From: Accumulibacter sp.
GTDB lineage: Bacteria > Pseudomonadota > Gammaproteobacteria > Burkholderiales > Rhodocyclaceae
DNA: 52,529 nt
Reading direction: 5' to 3'
Assembly: GCA_017302455.1 (NCBI GenBank)
Contig: JAFLDO010000033.1
Coordinates: 1 to 52,529 of the forward strand
The notes beneath the pieces were generated by a model, which was given only the letters and a program-made list of their open reading frames with translations, had not been told where the DNA came from and searched no databases. Of the stretch, positions 17,917 through 26,843 are shown piece by piece. The first letter of the stretch is position 1, and each line of letters starts with the position of its first letter. The position numbers and the translations under genes were made by a program.

Positions 17917-18855
17917 ATGGATTTGGCTGAAAAGAAAAACCTGCTCGAGGGCGTGGACGCACGGACGCGGCTTGCCGGTTCGAACAAGATGGAGATCCTG
18001 CTGTTCTCCCTCGGTACGCGCGAGACGTTCGGGATCAACGTCTTCAAGGTGCGCGAGGTCGGGCGGACACCGCACATCACCAAGACGCCGAACATGCCGC
18101 GCGGCGTCGAAGGCCTGATATCCCTGCGTGGCAACGTCATACCGGTCCTCTCGTTGATTTCGTTTCTCGAGCATCAGGATCAACCGCATGAGTATGGCAA
18201 GACGATGATGGTCGCCGAATACTCCAAGCGCACGCTGGGTTTTCTGGTGCATGAAGTGGACCGGATCATTCGCGTGGATTGGGAGAAGGTCAAGGCTCCC
18301 GAAAGCGTCTTGTCGACCAATCAGGGTCTGATCACGGCGATTACCGAGCTCGACGACGGCAATCTGGTCTCGATTCTCGATGTCGAGCAGATCCTGGCGA
18401 ATGCCTTCGGCGAGGCGATCATCGTCGATATCCCGCCGGTCAACATCGCTGAGGATCTGAGCATATTTTTCGCCGATGATTCGATTGTTGCCCGACGCAA
18501 GATCGGCGAGGTTCTCGACAAGCTCGGCGTCAAGCACAAGCATGCCACCAATGGCGCGGAAGCCTGGAGCCGCCTCCAGGCAATCGCCGCCCATGCTGCG
18601 CAGACTGGCCGGGCAGTGCGCGACGAGATCCGCCTGATCCTGGTCGACGCCGAGATGCCGGAGATGGACGGCTATGTGCTCACCAAGAACATCAAGGGCG
18701 ACGCACGCTTTGCGGGAATTCCCGTGGTCATGCATTCGTCGCTGTCGTCGCAGGCCAATCACGCGATGGGGAAAACGGTTGGCGTCGACGCCTACGTCGC
18801 CAAATTCGACGCCGAGATCCTTGCCGACACGCTGCGCCCCTGGCTCGAGCGCTGA
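17917..18855 (+). CDS. cheV: CheV-type coupling protein, copy 2 (CheW-receiver)
   Basis: This is a 312-residue homologue of the preceding gene along its whole length, with the same CheW-then-receiver order and phosphoacceptor Asp244 in LVDAEMPEMDGY. The two share blocks such as ARTKLAG/ARTRLAG, MEILLF, ETFGINVFKVREV and PVIMHSSLS, so a tandem duplication is clear. They have diverged enough to have separate receptor preferences. The gap after copy 1 is 21 bp. Role as for copy 1: scaffold and phosphate sink on CheA. Confidence 0.92.
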   Translation: MDLAEKKNLLEGVDARTRLAGSNKMEILLFSLGTRETFGINVFKVREVGRTPHITKTPNMPRGVEGLISLRGNVIPVLSLISFLEHQDQPHEYGKTMMVAEYSKRTLGFLVHEVDRIIRVDWEKVKAPESVLSTNQGLITAITELDDGNLVSILDVEQILANAFGEAIIVDIPPVNIAEDLSIFFADDSIVARRKIGEVLDKLGVKHKHATNGAEAWSRLQAIAAHAAQTGRAVRDEIRLILVDAEMPEMDGYVLTKNIKGDARFAGIPVVMHSSLSSQANHAMGKTVGVDAYVAKFDAEILADTLRPWLER

Positions 18856-18883
18856 AAGGACAAAATGCAACCGGGAGTGAAGA

Positions 18884-19273
18884 ATGGCTGATCCAAAGAT
18901 GAGGATTCTCGTGGTGGATGATTTTTCGACGATGCGCCGTATCGTCAGGAATCTCCTCAAGGAACTGGGCTTCGCCAACGTCGACGAGGCCGAAGACGGC
19001 GTGATGGCGCTGCAGAAGCTGCAGAACGATTCATTCCAGTTCGTCGTCACCGACTGGAACATGCCGAATATGGACGGCCTGCAACTCCTGCAGGCAATCC
19101 GCCAGTCACCGGCGCTCAAGCACCTGCCGGTCCTGATGATCACCGCCGAAGCCAAGCGCGAAAACATCATCGCCGCCGCCGGGGCCGGGGCCAGCGGTTA
19201 CATCGTCAAGCCATTCACGGCCGCGACTCTGGCGGAGAAACTGCAGAAGATTTTTGACAAGATGGGTGGCTGA
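18884..19273 (+). CDS. cheY: CheY, chemotaxis response regulator
   Basis: This is a single receiver domain of 129 residues with the acidic pair Asp12-Asp13, phosphoacceptor Asp57 in [11 protein letters not shown], Thr in the MITAEA strand and Lys in the GYIVKPF block. The numbering matches Escherichia coli CheY. Phosphorylated by CheA, it binds FliM to change motor rotation. It lies one base before the cheZ ATG, so the pair is tightly coupled. Confidence 0.96.
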   Translation: MADPKMRILVVDDFSTMRRIVRNLLKELGFANVDEAEDGVMALQKLQNDSFQFVVTDWNMPNMDGLQLLQAIRQSPALKHLPVLMITAEAKRENIIAAAGAGASGYIVKPFTAATLAEKLQKIFDKMGG

Positions 19274-19274
19274 A

Positions 19275-20150
19275 ATGAGCGACGCCAACATGTCTGGTGA
19301 TTCGAAGGATCTCGAGGATCTCTTCGACAGCATTGCCTCGGGAATCAGCGTCACGGCCGCACCGGCACCGGCGGTACCCTTGCCGCAGAGACCGTCGGTG
19401 ATTCAGCAGTTGCGGGAAGGTGGCGGCGATCTGGACGACAATGACGAGTTGCAGGCCCTGTTCGATTCGGTTGCCGCGACGCGCGCCCCGAAACCTGCCG
19501 ACAGTGGCGCTGACGCGTCCGAGGCTGGCGATTCGTGGCCGGGTCAGGACAAGGTCTTCCATCGCGTGGGGCAAATGGCAAGGCAACTGCACGACACGCT
19601 CGGTCAACTCGGTTACCACGAACTCCTGGAAAGCACTGTAGCGGCCATACCGGACACCCGGGACCGGCTTACCTATGTCGCCAACCTGACCGAGCAGGCG
19701 GCGTGCAAGGTTCTCAATGCGACGGACATTGCCAACCCTCTGCAGGAGGCTTTGGAGTCCGGGTCGGCCGCTCTGGCGGCGAAGTGGGACGCGCTGTTCG
19801 CCAATCAGATCGGCGTCGAGGACTTCAAGCGTCTGGCCGAGGAGACTCGATCTTTTCTCAAGCAGGGCCTGCCCGAGAAGACCGCGGCGACCAAGGCGCA
19901 ACTGCTCGAGATCATGATGGCGCAGGACTTCCAGGATCTTACCGGGCAAGTGATCAAGAAGATCATCGCCGTCGCCCAGGAACTGGAGGCGGAGCTGATG
20001 GGGGTGCTGATCGAGACCATGCCCGGCGAACGGCGAACCGACTCGGTGATCAGTCTGCTCAACGGGCCGGTGATCAACGCCGACGGGCGTAGTGACGTCG
20101 TTGCGTCGCAGCAGCAGGTCGACGACCTGCTTGGCAGCCTGGGATTCTAG
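19275..20150 (+). CDS. cheZ: CheZ, CheY phosphatase
   Basis: This 291-residue protein speeds dephosphorylation of CheY. The catalytic segment AQDFQDLTGQVIKK (Asp and Gln of the active site) is present inside the long four-helix hairpin. The C-terminal peptide QQQVDDLLGSLGF is the known CheY-docking tail. The N-terminus is longer than in E. coli and low in complexity, with two look-alike peptides at 12-21 and 57-67 (see findings). I start at the ATG at 19275, one base after the cheY stop. An upstream extension overlapping cheY is not used. cheA follows 9 bp later. Confidence 0.94.
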   Translation: MSDANMSGDSKDLEDLFDSIASGISVTAAPAPAVPLPQRPSVIQQLREGGGDLDDNDELQALFDSVAATRAPKPADSGADASEAGDSWPGQDKVFHRVGQMARQLHDTLGQLGYHELLESTVAAIPDTRDRLTYVANLTEQAACKVLNATDIANPLQEALESGSAALAAKWDALFANQIGVEDFKRLAEETRSFLKQGLPEKTAATKAQLLEIMMAQDFQDLTGQVIKKIIAVAQELEAELMGVLIETMPGERRTDSVISLLNGPVINADGRSDVVASQQQVDDLLGSLGF

Positions 20151-20159
20151 GAGCTTACG

Positions 20160-22076
20160 ATGAGTGATTTTGCCGGGATGGAAGACCTGCTGCAGGATTT
20201 TCTGCAAGAAGCCGGTGATCTGCTGTCGGACGTCGACAACAAGCTCGTTGATCTCGAGCGGAGTCCCGATGATCATCGCTTGCTCAACGAGATCTTTCGT
20301 GGCTTTCACACGATCAAGGGTGGGGCCGGTTTTCTCAACGCCGTCGAACTGGTCAAGCTCTGTCATCTGACCGAGAATCTCTTCGACAAGCTGAGGAATG
20401 CCCAGATGACGCTGACGCCGGCCTTGATGGATACCATCATGGCGGCTACCCAGGGTGTGCGCAACATGTTTGCGGTGATCGCCCAGGGCAGACAGCCGGA
20501 ACCTGCACCCGCGGACGTGGCGGCTACCCTGCGTGCCGCGCTCGAAGGTGAAGTCGAGGGGAAGCCCGATTCTCCGGCTCCCACGCCGGCGACCGGGACG
20601 CCAGCACCGGTGCCCGCGCCGACGGCCAATGTTCCAGCCGATGGCCCTGACTGGCAAGCGCTGCATGGGGCACTGACCGGTCGGCCGGCGGCGCTTCCGG
20701 CCGTAGCGGCGCCGGCCGCGCCGACGCCTGCGCATGAGACGGCCGGGCTGCAGCCGCATTTCCCGCCCGAAGGACGCCGCTCCACGGACAAGCCGGGTGC
20801 TGCGGTCAGCGGTGCGCCCTCGGGTCGGCGAGCTGACGAGAAGGCGGCTGCACGCGAGACCACCATCCGGGTCGACACGGCGCGGCTGGATCAGGTGCTC
20901 AACCTGTCCGGCGAGATCGGTCTGACCAAGAATCGCTTGACCAGCCTGCGCGCGGATATTCTCGCCGGCAGAACCGATACCGAAACGCTGCAGGCTCTCG
21001 ATCAGGCGGTCAGCCAACTCGATCTGCTGGTGTCCGATTTGCAGAATTCCGTGATGAAGACACGGATGCAGCCGATCGGTCGCTTGTTCCAGAAGTACCC
21101 GCGGATTGCCCGGGATCTGGCGCGACAGTTGGGCAAGGATGTCGAACTGGCGCTGGTCGGGGAAGAGACCGAAGTAGACAAGACGATGATTGAGGATTTG
21201 GCCGATCCCCTCATTCACCTGATCCGCAATGCGGTCGACCATGGCGTCGAGTCGCAGGAGGAGCGCCTGGCCGCCGGCAAGCAGGTGAAGAGCATTGTTC
21301 GTCTGGAAGCGCGGCAGGAGGGCGACCACATCGTGTTGATCATTGCCGACGACGGTCGCGGCATGAGTCCCGAGCGGATCAGGGCGAAGGCGATCGAAAA
21401 GAACATCATCAGCGAAGAGGAAGCCAATACCCTTGATGAACGGCAGAGCCTCAACCTGATCTTCCTCCCCGGCTTCTCGACGATGGCTCAGGCATCGGCG
21501 GTATCGGGCCGCGGCGTCGGCATGGATGTCGTCAAGACGAACATTCAGAAGCTCAATGGCTCGATCGAGATCCGCTCCGAGCCTGGCAAGGGTTCGGTGT
21601 TCGTCATCTCGCTGCCGCTGACGCTGGCCATCCTGCCGGTTCTGCTGGTTTTGCTGGGCGATCAGCCGTTTGCGCTGCCGCTGTCGATGGTCAGGGAGAT
21701 CCTGCCGATCGATCATGCGCGGATGCAGGAAGTCGGCGGCAAGGAAACCCTGGTCGTGCGCGGCGAAATCCTGCCGGTGATCGCCCTCTCGCGTTTGCTC
21801 GGCTGGCCGCAGGTGCAACGGCCCGAGTATGGCGTCCTGATGCAGACCACGGAGCGCAGTCTGATTCTCGCCGTCGACAACTTTGCCGGACGTGATGACG
21901 CGGTGATCAAGGCGCTCGACGATTTCCGTCCGCGCGGCGTCGCCGGTGTGACGACGCTCTCCAACGGGCAGATCGTCCTGATCCTGGACATGAAGGAATT
22001 GCTCTCCGATCTGGCCTCCCTAACGGATCGCGATGCGCGCACCGGCCATGCGCGGGCGCTGGAGTTCTTTGGCTGA
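20160..22076 (+). CDS. cheA: CheA, chemotaxis histidine kinase
   Basis: This 638-residue kinase autophosphorylates and passes phosphate to CheY and CheV. The P1 domain has His50 in FRGFHTIKGGAGF. The kinase domain shows HLIRNAVDHG (N box), ADDGRGM (G1) and GRGVGMDVV (G2). A CheW-like domain fills the C-terminus (about 490-625). Between P1 and the dimer helices, residues about 125-220 are Pro/Ala-rich linker rather than a folded P2 domain, so CheY may dock elsewhere. It is the last gene of the che cluster, followed by a strong terminator at 22101. Confidence 0.96.
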   Translation: MSDFAGMEDLLQDFLQEAGDLLSDVDNKLVDLERSPDDHRLLNEIFRGFHTIKGGAGFLNAVELVKLCHLTENLFDKLRNAQMTLTPALMDTIMAATQGVRNMFAVIAQGRQPEPAPADVAATLRAALEGEVEGKPDSPAPTPATGTPAPVPAPTANVPADGPDWQALHGALTGRPAALPAVAAPAAPTPAHETAGLQPHFPPEGRRSTDKPGAAVSGAPSGRRADEKAAARETTIRVDTARLDQVLNLSGEIGLTKNRLTSLRADILAGRTDTETLQALDQAVSQLDLLVSDLQNSVMKTRMQPIGRLFQKYPRIARDLARQLGKDVELALVGEETEVDKTMIEDLADPLIHLIRNAVDHGVESQEERLAAGKQVKSIVRLEARQEGDHIVLIIADDGRGMSPERIRAKAIEKNIISEEEANTLDERQSLNLIFLPGFSTMAQASAVSGRGVGMDVVKTNIQKLNGSIEIRSEPGKGSVFVISLPLTLAILPVLLVLLGDQPFALPLSMVREILPIDHARMQEVGGKETLVVRGEILPVIALSRLLGWPQVQRPEYGVLMQTTERSLILAVDNFAGRDDAVIKALDDFRPRGVAGVTTLSNGQIVLILDMKELLSDLASLTDRDARTGHARALEFFG

Positions 22077-22100
22077 AGCACCTTGGCGAACCCAGCTACC

Positions 22101-22127
22101 CAGGGAGCCGCGGCTCCCTGTTTTTTT
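22101..22127 (+). terminator. Intrinsic terminator after cheA
   Basis: A perfect 10-bp inverted repeat (CAGGGAGCCGCGGCTCCCTG, 22101-22120) is followed at once by seven T residues. It lies 24 bases after the cheA stop and separates the chemotaxis cluster from flhB. Confidence 0.92.
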
Positions 22128-22218
22128 GGGTTGCCGCAACAACTGTTGCTCTTCTGCCACTATCCAAGAATCCGTCTAAATAAACCCACATACGACTCTA
22201 TTTTTTATGGTTTTTTCC

Positions 22219-22224
22219 TATAAT
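22219..22224 (+). promoter_or_regulatory. Possible -10 element upstream of flhB
   Basis: A perfect TATAAT lies 26 bp before the flhB ATG, in an unusually AT-rich stretch after the cheA terminator. No good -35 is seen at the right spacing. No -24/-12 or clear sigma-28 pattern was found here, so this is the best promoter candidate for the flhB-motD genes. Confidence 0.35.
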
Positions 22225-22250
22225 AGCCTCGAGTACACTGGAAGCTCGAA

Positions 22251-23390
22251 ATGGCTGAGGAAAGCGACCTCGAAAGAACCGAACCGGCGTCGGCAAGACG
22301 CCTCGAAAGGGCGCGCGAGGAGGGGCAGGTCCCTCGTTCGCGCGAGGTTGGCGCGTTCCTGATTCTGATCGTTGCGGCGGCGGCGTTCTGGTTCATCGGT
22401 CCTTGGATGGTGCAGCGGATGGCCGCGGTTTTCCGGCGAGGTCTGGCTTTCGATCACGGCCTGACGCGTGAGCCGCAGTTGGTGTTGGTTCGCCTGGCCG
22501 ACCTGTCGGCCGACGCCTTGCTGTCGGTCGCCCCCTTGTTCGTGGCGCTGCTTGTCGCCGCCCTGCTGTCGCCATTTTTTGTCGGCAGCTGGAACTTTTC
22601 CGCCAAGGCACTGCAGCCGGACCTGTCTCGCCTGGATCCGCTGAAAGGCTTGTCGCGGCTCGTTTCCTGGAGTGGACTGGCGGAGTTGGTCAAGGCAGTC
22701 GCCAAGGCCCTGCTCGTCGGCGGGGTTGCCGTCGGCGTCCTGTGGAGCGAGCGTGGCGATCTGCTCGCCATGTTCGCGCAATCGGGCCAGCTTGGCCTGG
22801 TGAGTGCCGGCCACTTGCTCAGTTTCAGCTTTCTGGCCATCGTCTCGGCGATGCTGCTGATCGTTGCCATCGACGTTCCCTTCCAGTTGTGGCAGTACCA
22901 TGACAAGCTCAAGATGAGTCGCCAGGAAGTCAAGCAGGAAAGCAAGGAACTGGAGGGTAACCCGGAGATCAAGGGTCGCATCCGCCAGTTGCAGCGGGAG
23001 GCGGCACGCAAGCGAATGATGGCGGCGGTACCGGCCGCCGACGTGATCGTAACCAATCCGACTCACTATGCGGTGGCCCTGGCCTACAGCAGCGGCATGC
23101 GGGCGCCCAAGGTGCTGGCCAAGGGAATGGGCGAGGTGGCCCTCAAGATACGCCAGGTCGGCGCGGAGAACGGGATTCCGATGATCGAAGCGGCGCCGTT
23201 GGCGAGAGCCCTGCATCGCCACGTCGAACTCGATCGGGAGATCCCGGCAGGGCTTTACGCGGCTGTCGCCGAAGTGCTGGCGTATGTCTATCAGTTGACC
23301 GCCTGGCGCCAGACCGGAGGCAGTCAGCCGCTGCCACCGCAGACCATCGCCGTCCCCGCAGACCTGCTCCCGGAGGCCCTGAATGGCTAG
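22251..23390 (+). CDS. flhB: FlhB, flagellar export switch protein
   Basis: This 379-residue protein of the flagellar type III export gate has four membrane helices and a cytoplasmic domain. The self-cleavage site Asn269-Pro270 (NPTH) is intact. Cleavage there switches export from hook to filament substrates. It overlaps the flhA start by 8 bp and heads the run flhB-flhA-flhF-flhG-fliA-motC-motD. Confidence 0.97.
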   Translation: MAEESDLERTEPASARRLERAREEGQVPRSREVGAFLILIVAAAAFWFIGPWMVQRMAAVFRRGLAFDHGLTREPQLVLVRLADLSADALLSVAPLFVALLVAALLSPFFVGSWNFSAKALQPDLSRLDPLKGLSRLVSWSGLAELVKAVAKALLVGGVAVGVLWSERGDLLAMFAQSGQLGLVSAGHLLSFSFLAIVSAMLLIVAIDVPFQLWQYHDKLKMSRQEVKQESKELEGNPEIKGRIRQLQREAARKRMMAAVPAADVIVTNPTHYAVALAYSSGMRAPKVLAKGMGEVALKIRQVGAENGIPMIEAAPLARALHRHVELDREIPAGLYAAVAEVLAYVYQLTAWRQTGGSQPLPPQTIAVPADLLPEALNG

Positions 23391-25470
23391 CGCGAGCATG
23401 GTCCTCCAGGATGTGTTCGTTCGCTTTGGCCAGCGGCAACTGGCCGGCCCGGTCCTGATCCTGCTGATCCTGGCGATGATGGTCCTGCCGCTGCCGGCGT
23501 TTGTCCTGGATCTCTTCTTCACCTTCAATATCGCCATTTCGGTCATCGTCATGCTGGTCGCGATGAGCGTCATCAAGCCGCTCGATTTTTCCGTCTTTCC
23601 GACGGTGCTGCTGGTGACGACGCTGCTGCGCCTGTCTCTCAACGTCGCGTCGACGCGCGTCGTCCTGCTCGAGGGACATACGGGTCCCGGTGCCGCCGGC
23701 CGCGTCATCGAGGCGTTCGGACACTTCCTGGTGGGCGGCAACTATGCCGTGGGACTGGTAGTGTTCACGATTCTGGTGGTGATCAATTTCGTGGTCATCA
23801 CCAAGGGCGCCGGACGCGTCGCCGAAGTCGCCGCACGCTTCACGCTCGACGCCATGCCGGGCAAGCAGATGGCCATTGACGCGGACCTCAACGCCGGTCT
23901 GATCGGCGAAGACGATGCCCGCAAGCGGCGCGCGACGATTGCCGAGGAGGCGGATTTCTTCGGTTCGATGGACGGCGCATCCAAGTTCGTTCGCGGCGAC
24001 GCGGTCGCGGGCATCCTGATCATGCTGATCAACGTCATTGGCGGTCTTTTCGTCGGTGTTCTCCAGCACAACCTGGACATCGGCACGGCCGCCAAGACCT
24101 ATACCCTGCTGACCATTGGCGATGGCCTGGTCGCGCAGATCCCGGCGCTCATCATCTCGATTGCCGCAGGCATGGTGGTGACCCGCGTCGGCGATGCGCA
24201 GGACGTCTCGCAGCAGTTCATGGTGCAGCTCTTCAGTGATGCGAAGCTGCTCTATCTGACGGCGGCGATCATCGGTCTCTTGGGCCTGATTCCGGGTATG
24301 CCGAATTTCGTCTTTCTGCTCCTGGCCGCTGGTCTGGCGGCGATGGCCTGGAAGATCGAAAAACGCTCGCGGACGAGTGCTGCGCCAGCGCCGGTGGCGG
24401 TGGCGCCGGCCGCACCACGGGAAGCGCAGGAGGCCAGTTGGGCGGACGTGACGCCGGTTGACGTCCTCGGGCTGGAAGTGGGCTATCGGCTGATACCCCT
24501 GGTCGATAAAGGGCAGGATGGCGAACTGCTGCGTCGCATACGGGGCTTGCGCAAGAAATTCGCCCAGGAGGTGGGCTTCCTGGTGTCGCCGGTGCATATC
24601 CGCGACAATCTGGAACTCAAACCAAACGCCTACAAGATTCTCCTCAAAGGTGTCGAAATCGGCGATGGAGAAGCTTTTCCGGGAAGCCTGCTGGCCATCA
24701 ATCCCGGTCGGGTCGCCGGGCAGGTTCCGGGTACGGCAACCCGGGACCCGGCTTTTGGCCTGCCGGCAGTCTGGATCGAGCCGACACTGCGGGAGCAGGC
24801 ACAGGCTTATGGTTATACGGTGGTCGATGCGAGTACGGTCACCGCGACGCATCTCAACCACCTCATCCTCTCGCATGCTGCCGAACTTCTGGGGCGGCAG
24901 GAAACGCAGGCCTTGCTCGATCACCTGGCCAAGGAGATGCCCAAGCTGGTCGAGGACGTGGTGCCCAAGGCGATGCCGCTTGGCGTACTGCAGAAGGTGC
25001 TGCGCAATCTGCTCGAGGAGAGTGTGCCGATTCGCGACATGCGGACCATCATCGAAGCGCTGGCTGACAGCGCACCACGTTCACAGGATCCGGAGGTGCT
25101 GACGGCACAGGTGCGCATAGCGCTTGGTCGTTCGATCGTCCAGGATCTCTATCCAGGTGGCGCGGAAATGCAGGTGATGTCTCTGGATCCGCAGCTCGAA
25201 CGCGTCCTCGTGCAGGCGGTGGCCGGAGGCGGCGATGGCGCGGGCATCGAGCCGGGGCTCGCCGACACGCTGCTGCGCGAAGCGGTTGCCGCGGCACAGC
25301 GCCAGGAGAGCGTCGGCCTGCCATCCGTCCTCCTGGTCCCGGCCAGTCTGCGGACGCTGTTGTCCCGCTTCCTGCGGCGCAGCATCAACCAATTGAAGGT
25401 CATCGCGCACAGCGAAGTGCCTGAAAACAGAATCATCAAGGTCACCTCGATCATCGGAGGCAGGGTATGA
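23383..25470 (+). CDS. flhA: FlhA, flagellar export gate
   Basis: This 695-residue core protein of the export gate has about eight membrane helices in the first ~330 residues. The FHIPEP-type cytoplasmic block GDAVAGILIMLINVIGG and the segment DAMPGKQMAIDADLNAGLI are family hallmarks. A long C-terminal domain follows that docks export chaperones. It forms the nine-subunit ring through which FliH/FliI-delivered cargo passes, powered mainly by the proton gradient. It overlaps flhB by 8 bp and flhF by 4 bp (ATGA). Confidence 0.97.
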   Translation: MASASMVLQDVFVRFGQRQLAGPVLILLILAMMVLPLPAFVLDLFFTFNIAISVIVMLVAMSVIKPLDFSVFPTVLLVTTLLRLSLNVASTRVVLLEGHTGPGAAGRVIEAFGHFLVGGNYAVGLVVFTILVVINFVVITKGAGRVAEVAARFTLDAMPGKQMAIDADLNAGLIGEDDARKRRATIAEEADFFGSMDGASKFVRGDAVAGILIMLINVIGGLFVGVLQHNLDIGTAAKTYTLLTIGDGLVAQIPALIISIAAGMVVTRVGDAQDVSQQFMVQLFSDAKLLYLTAAIIGLLGLIPGMPNFVFLLLAAGLAAMAWKIEKRSRTSAAPAPVAVAPAAPREAQEASWADVTPVDVLGLEVGYRLIPLVDKGQDGELLRRIRGLRKKFAQEVGFLVSPVHIRDNLELKPNAYKILLKGVEIGDGEAFPGSLLAINPGRVAGQVPGTATRDPAFGLPAVWIEPTLREQAQAYGYTVVDASTVTATHLNHLILSHAAELLGRQETQALLDHLAKEMPKLVEDVVPKAMPLGVLQKVLRNLLEESVPIRDMRTIIEALADSAPRSQDPEVLTAQVRIALGRSIVQDLYPGGAEMQVMSLDPQLERVLVQAVAGGGDGAGIEPGLADTLLREAVAAAQRQESVGLPSVLLVPASLRTLLSRFLRRSINQLKVIAHSEVPENRIIKVTSIIGGRV

Positions 25471-26843
25471 ACGTCAGGAAATTCATCGCCGCAACGACGC
25501 GCGACGCGTTGCGAAAGGTCAAGGAAACTCTCGGACCGGACGCGATCATTCTGTCCAACCGCGCCATCCCGGGGGGCGTCGAGATCATGGCGGTCGCCGC
25601 CCGCGACATGGAGATGATAGTGCCCATCCCGGAGCCTGAGGCGGCACCGCGGGGTAACGAGAGCCCATCTGCAGTGTCCGTCGAGGCGAAGCCGGTGCGT
25701 GTGGCGCCGCCGCAGTCACCACAGCGGGCTGCCGCGCAAACGGCCGGGCAGCAGGCTGCCCAGCAGCCGTCCCGGCCGCTGCCGCCGCCAGCCGCGCGAC
25801 CGCTGCCGCCACTCGTGGCGCGACCGCTACCACCACTCGATGCGTCACGGGCAGCCCGCGCGAGTGCTGCCAAGCCAGAGGCGGAAGTGGTTCCGGTGGC
25901 GGTGATCGACGAGATTCGCCAACTGCGCCGGATCGTCGAGCAGCAGCTCGCCGGCTTCGCCTGGGGGGAGTCCGCGCGTGCCGAGCCGGTCAAGACGGAG
26001 ATGTTGCGGCAGATGCTCGACGCCGGTTTCTCGCCGCGATTCGCGCGCGAGTTGCTGGCTGACCTGCCGCACGATCTCGATGCCGGGCAGGCCCTGGGCT
26101 GGGTCAAGGGTGGGGCGGACCGTTCCCTGCTGACCATCAACAGCGAAACCGACATTGTCGACCGGGGCGGCGTGTATGCGCTGGTTGGGCCGACCGGTGT
26201 TGGCAAGACGACCACCACGGCGAAACTGGCCGCCCGCTGTGTGCTGCGCCACGGCGCCAGAAAACTGGCGCTGGTGACGACTGATGGTTACCGGATTGGA
26301 GCGCACGAACAGTTGCGCATCTATGGACGGATCCTTGGTGTCTCGGTGCACCTGGCCAGGGATGCCGAAGATCTGCGCACGACACTGACCGATCTCCAGC
26401 ACAAGCACATGGTGCTGATCGACACGATGGGCATGAGCCAGCGCGATCGCCTGGTCAGCGAACAGGTGGCGATGTTCGGCGATAGCAAGGTCAAGTCGCT
26501 ATTGCTTCTCTCGGCGACGAGCGGCGGCGATACGCTCGATGATGTCGTCCGTGCCTACAGCGGCCTGCATCTCGCTGGTTGCATTCTGACCAAGGTCGAC
26601 GAAGCCGCCGGCCTTGCCGCATCGCTGGACGTGATCATCCGCCAGCGGCTGCGCCTGTTCTATGTTTCGAACGGGCAGCGGGTGCCGGAGGATCTGCATC
26701 TGCCCAATCGCACCTATCTGCTGCATCGCGCGTTCAAGGATCTGCCGGAGACTTCGCCGCATCGTCTGGATGGCGTCGAGCCAGGATTGCTGATGGCCAC
26801 CTCGGCTGCCGGCATGCGCTCGGCGGGAGGCCAATGTGGCTGA
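25467..26843 (+). CDS. flhF: FlhF, SRP-type GTPase setting flagellar position
   Basis: This 458-residue GTPase marks the pole where a flagellum is built. A short N-terminal domain is followed by a Pro/Ala-rich linker with three 24-bp repeats (residues 103-126), then the NG domains. The P-loop [11 protein letters not shown] starts at residue 241, and the SRP-GTPase blocks TTDGYRIGAHEQL and DTMGM follow. The NG core is of normal size and the linker is the variable part. It is translationally coupled to flhA and flhG (8-bp overlap), and FlhG stimulates its GTPase activity in studied species. Confidence 0.95.
   Translation: MNVRKFIAATTRDALRKVKETLGPDAIILSNRAIPGGVEIMAVAARDMEMIVPIPEPEAAPRGNESPSAVSVEAKPVRVAPPQSPQRAAAQTAGQQAAQQPSRPLPPPAARPLPPLVARPLPPLDASRAARASAAKPEAEVVPVAVIDEIRQLRRIVEQQLAGFAWGESARAEPVKTEMLRQMLDAGFSPRFARELLADLPHDLDAGQALGWVKGGADRSLLTINSETDIVDRGGVYALVGPTGVGKTTTTAKLAARCVLRHGARKLALVTTDGYRIGAHEQLRIYGRILGVSVHLARDAEDLRTTLTDLQHKHMVLIDTMGMSQRDRLVSEQVAMFGDSKVKSLLLLSATSGGDTLDDVVRAYSGLHLAGCILTKVDEAAGLAASLDVIIRQRLRLFYVSNGQRVPEDLHLPNRTYLLHRAFKDLPETSPHRLDGVEPGLLMATSAAGMRSAGGQCG
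25773..25844 (+). repeat. Three 24-bp tandem repeats in the flhF linker
   Basis: Units at 25773-25796, 25797-25820 and 25821-25844 encode RPLPPPAA, RPLPPLVA and RPLPPLDA. The third unit has drifted at synonymous positions. The repeats sit in the disordered linker before the GTPase core, so copy number could vary without harming the fold. Confidence 0.85.

Noticed and set aside
16927-21818. Two very long open frames on the minus strand (747 and 867 codons) opposite the cheV-cheA cluster
   Set aside because: They are antisense to well-supported genes. The predicted proteins are His/Gln/Arg-rich with no domain, as expected for mirror frames in GC-rich coding DNA.
25773-25844. Short tandem repeats considered as a CRISPR-like array
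   Set aside because: The units are contiguous, in frame, have no spacers, and encode a Pro-rich linker inside flhF.
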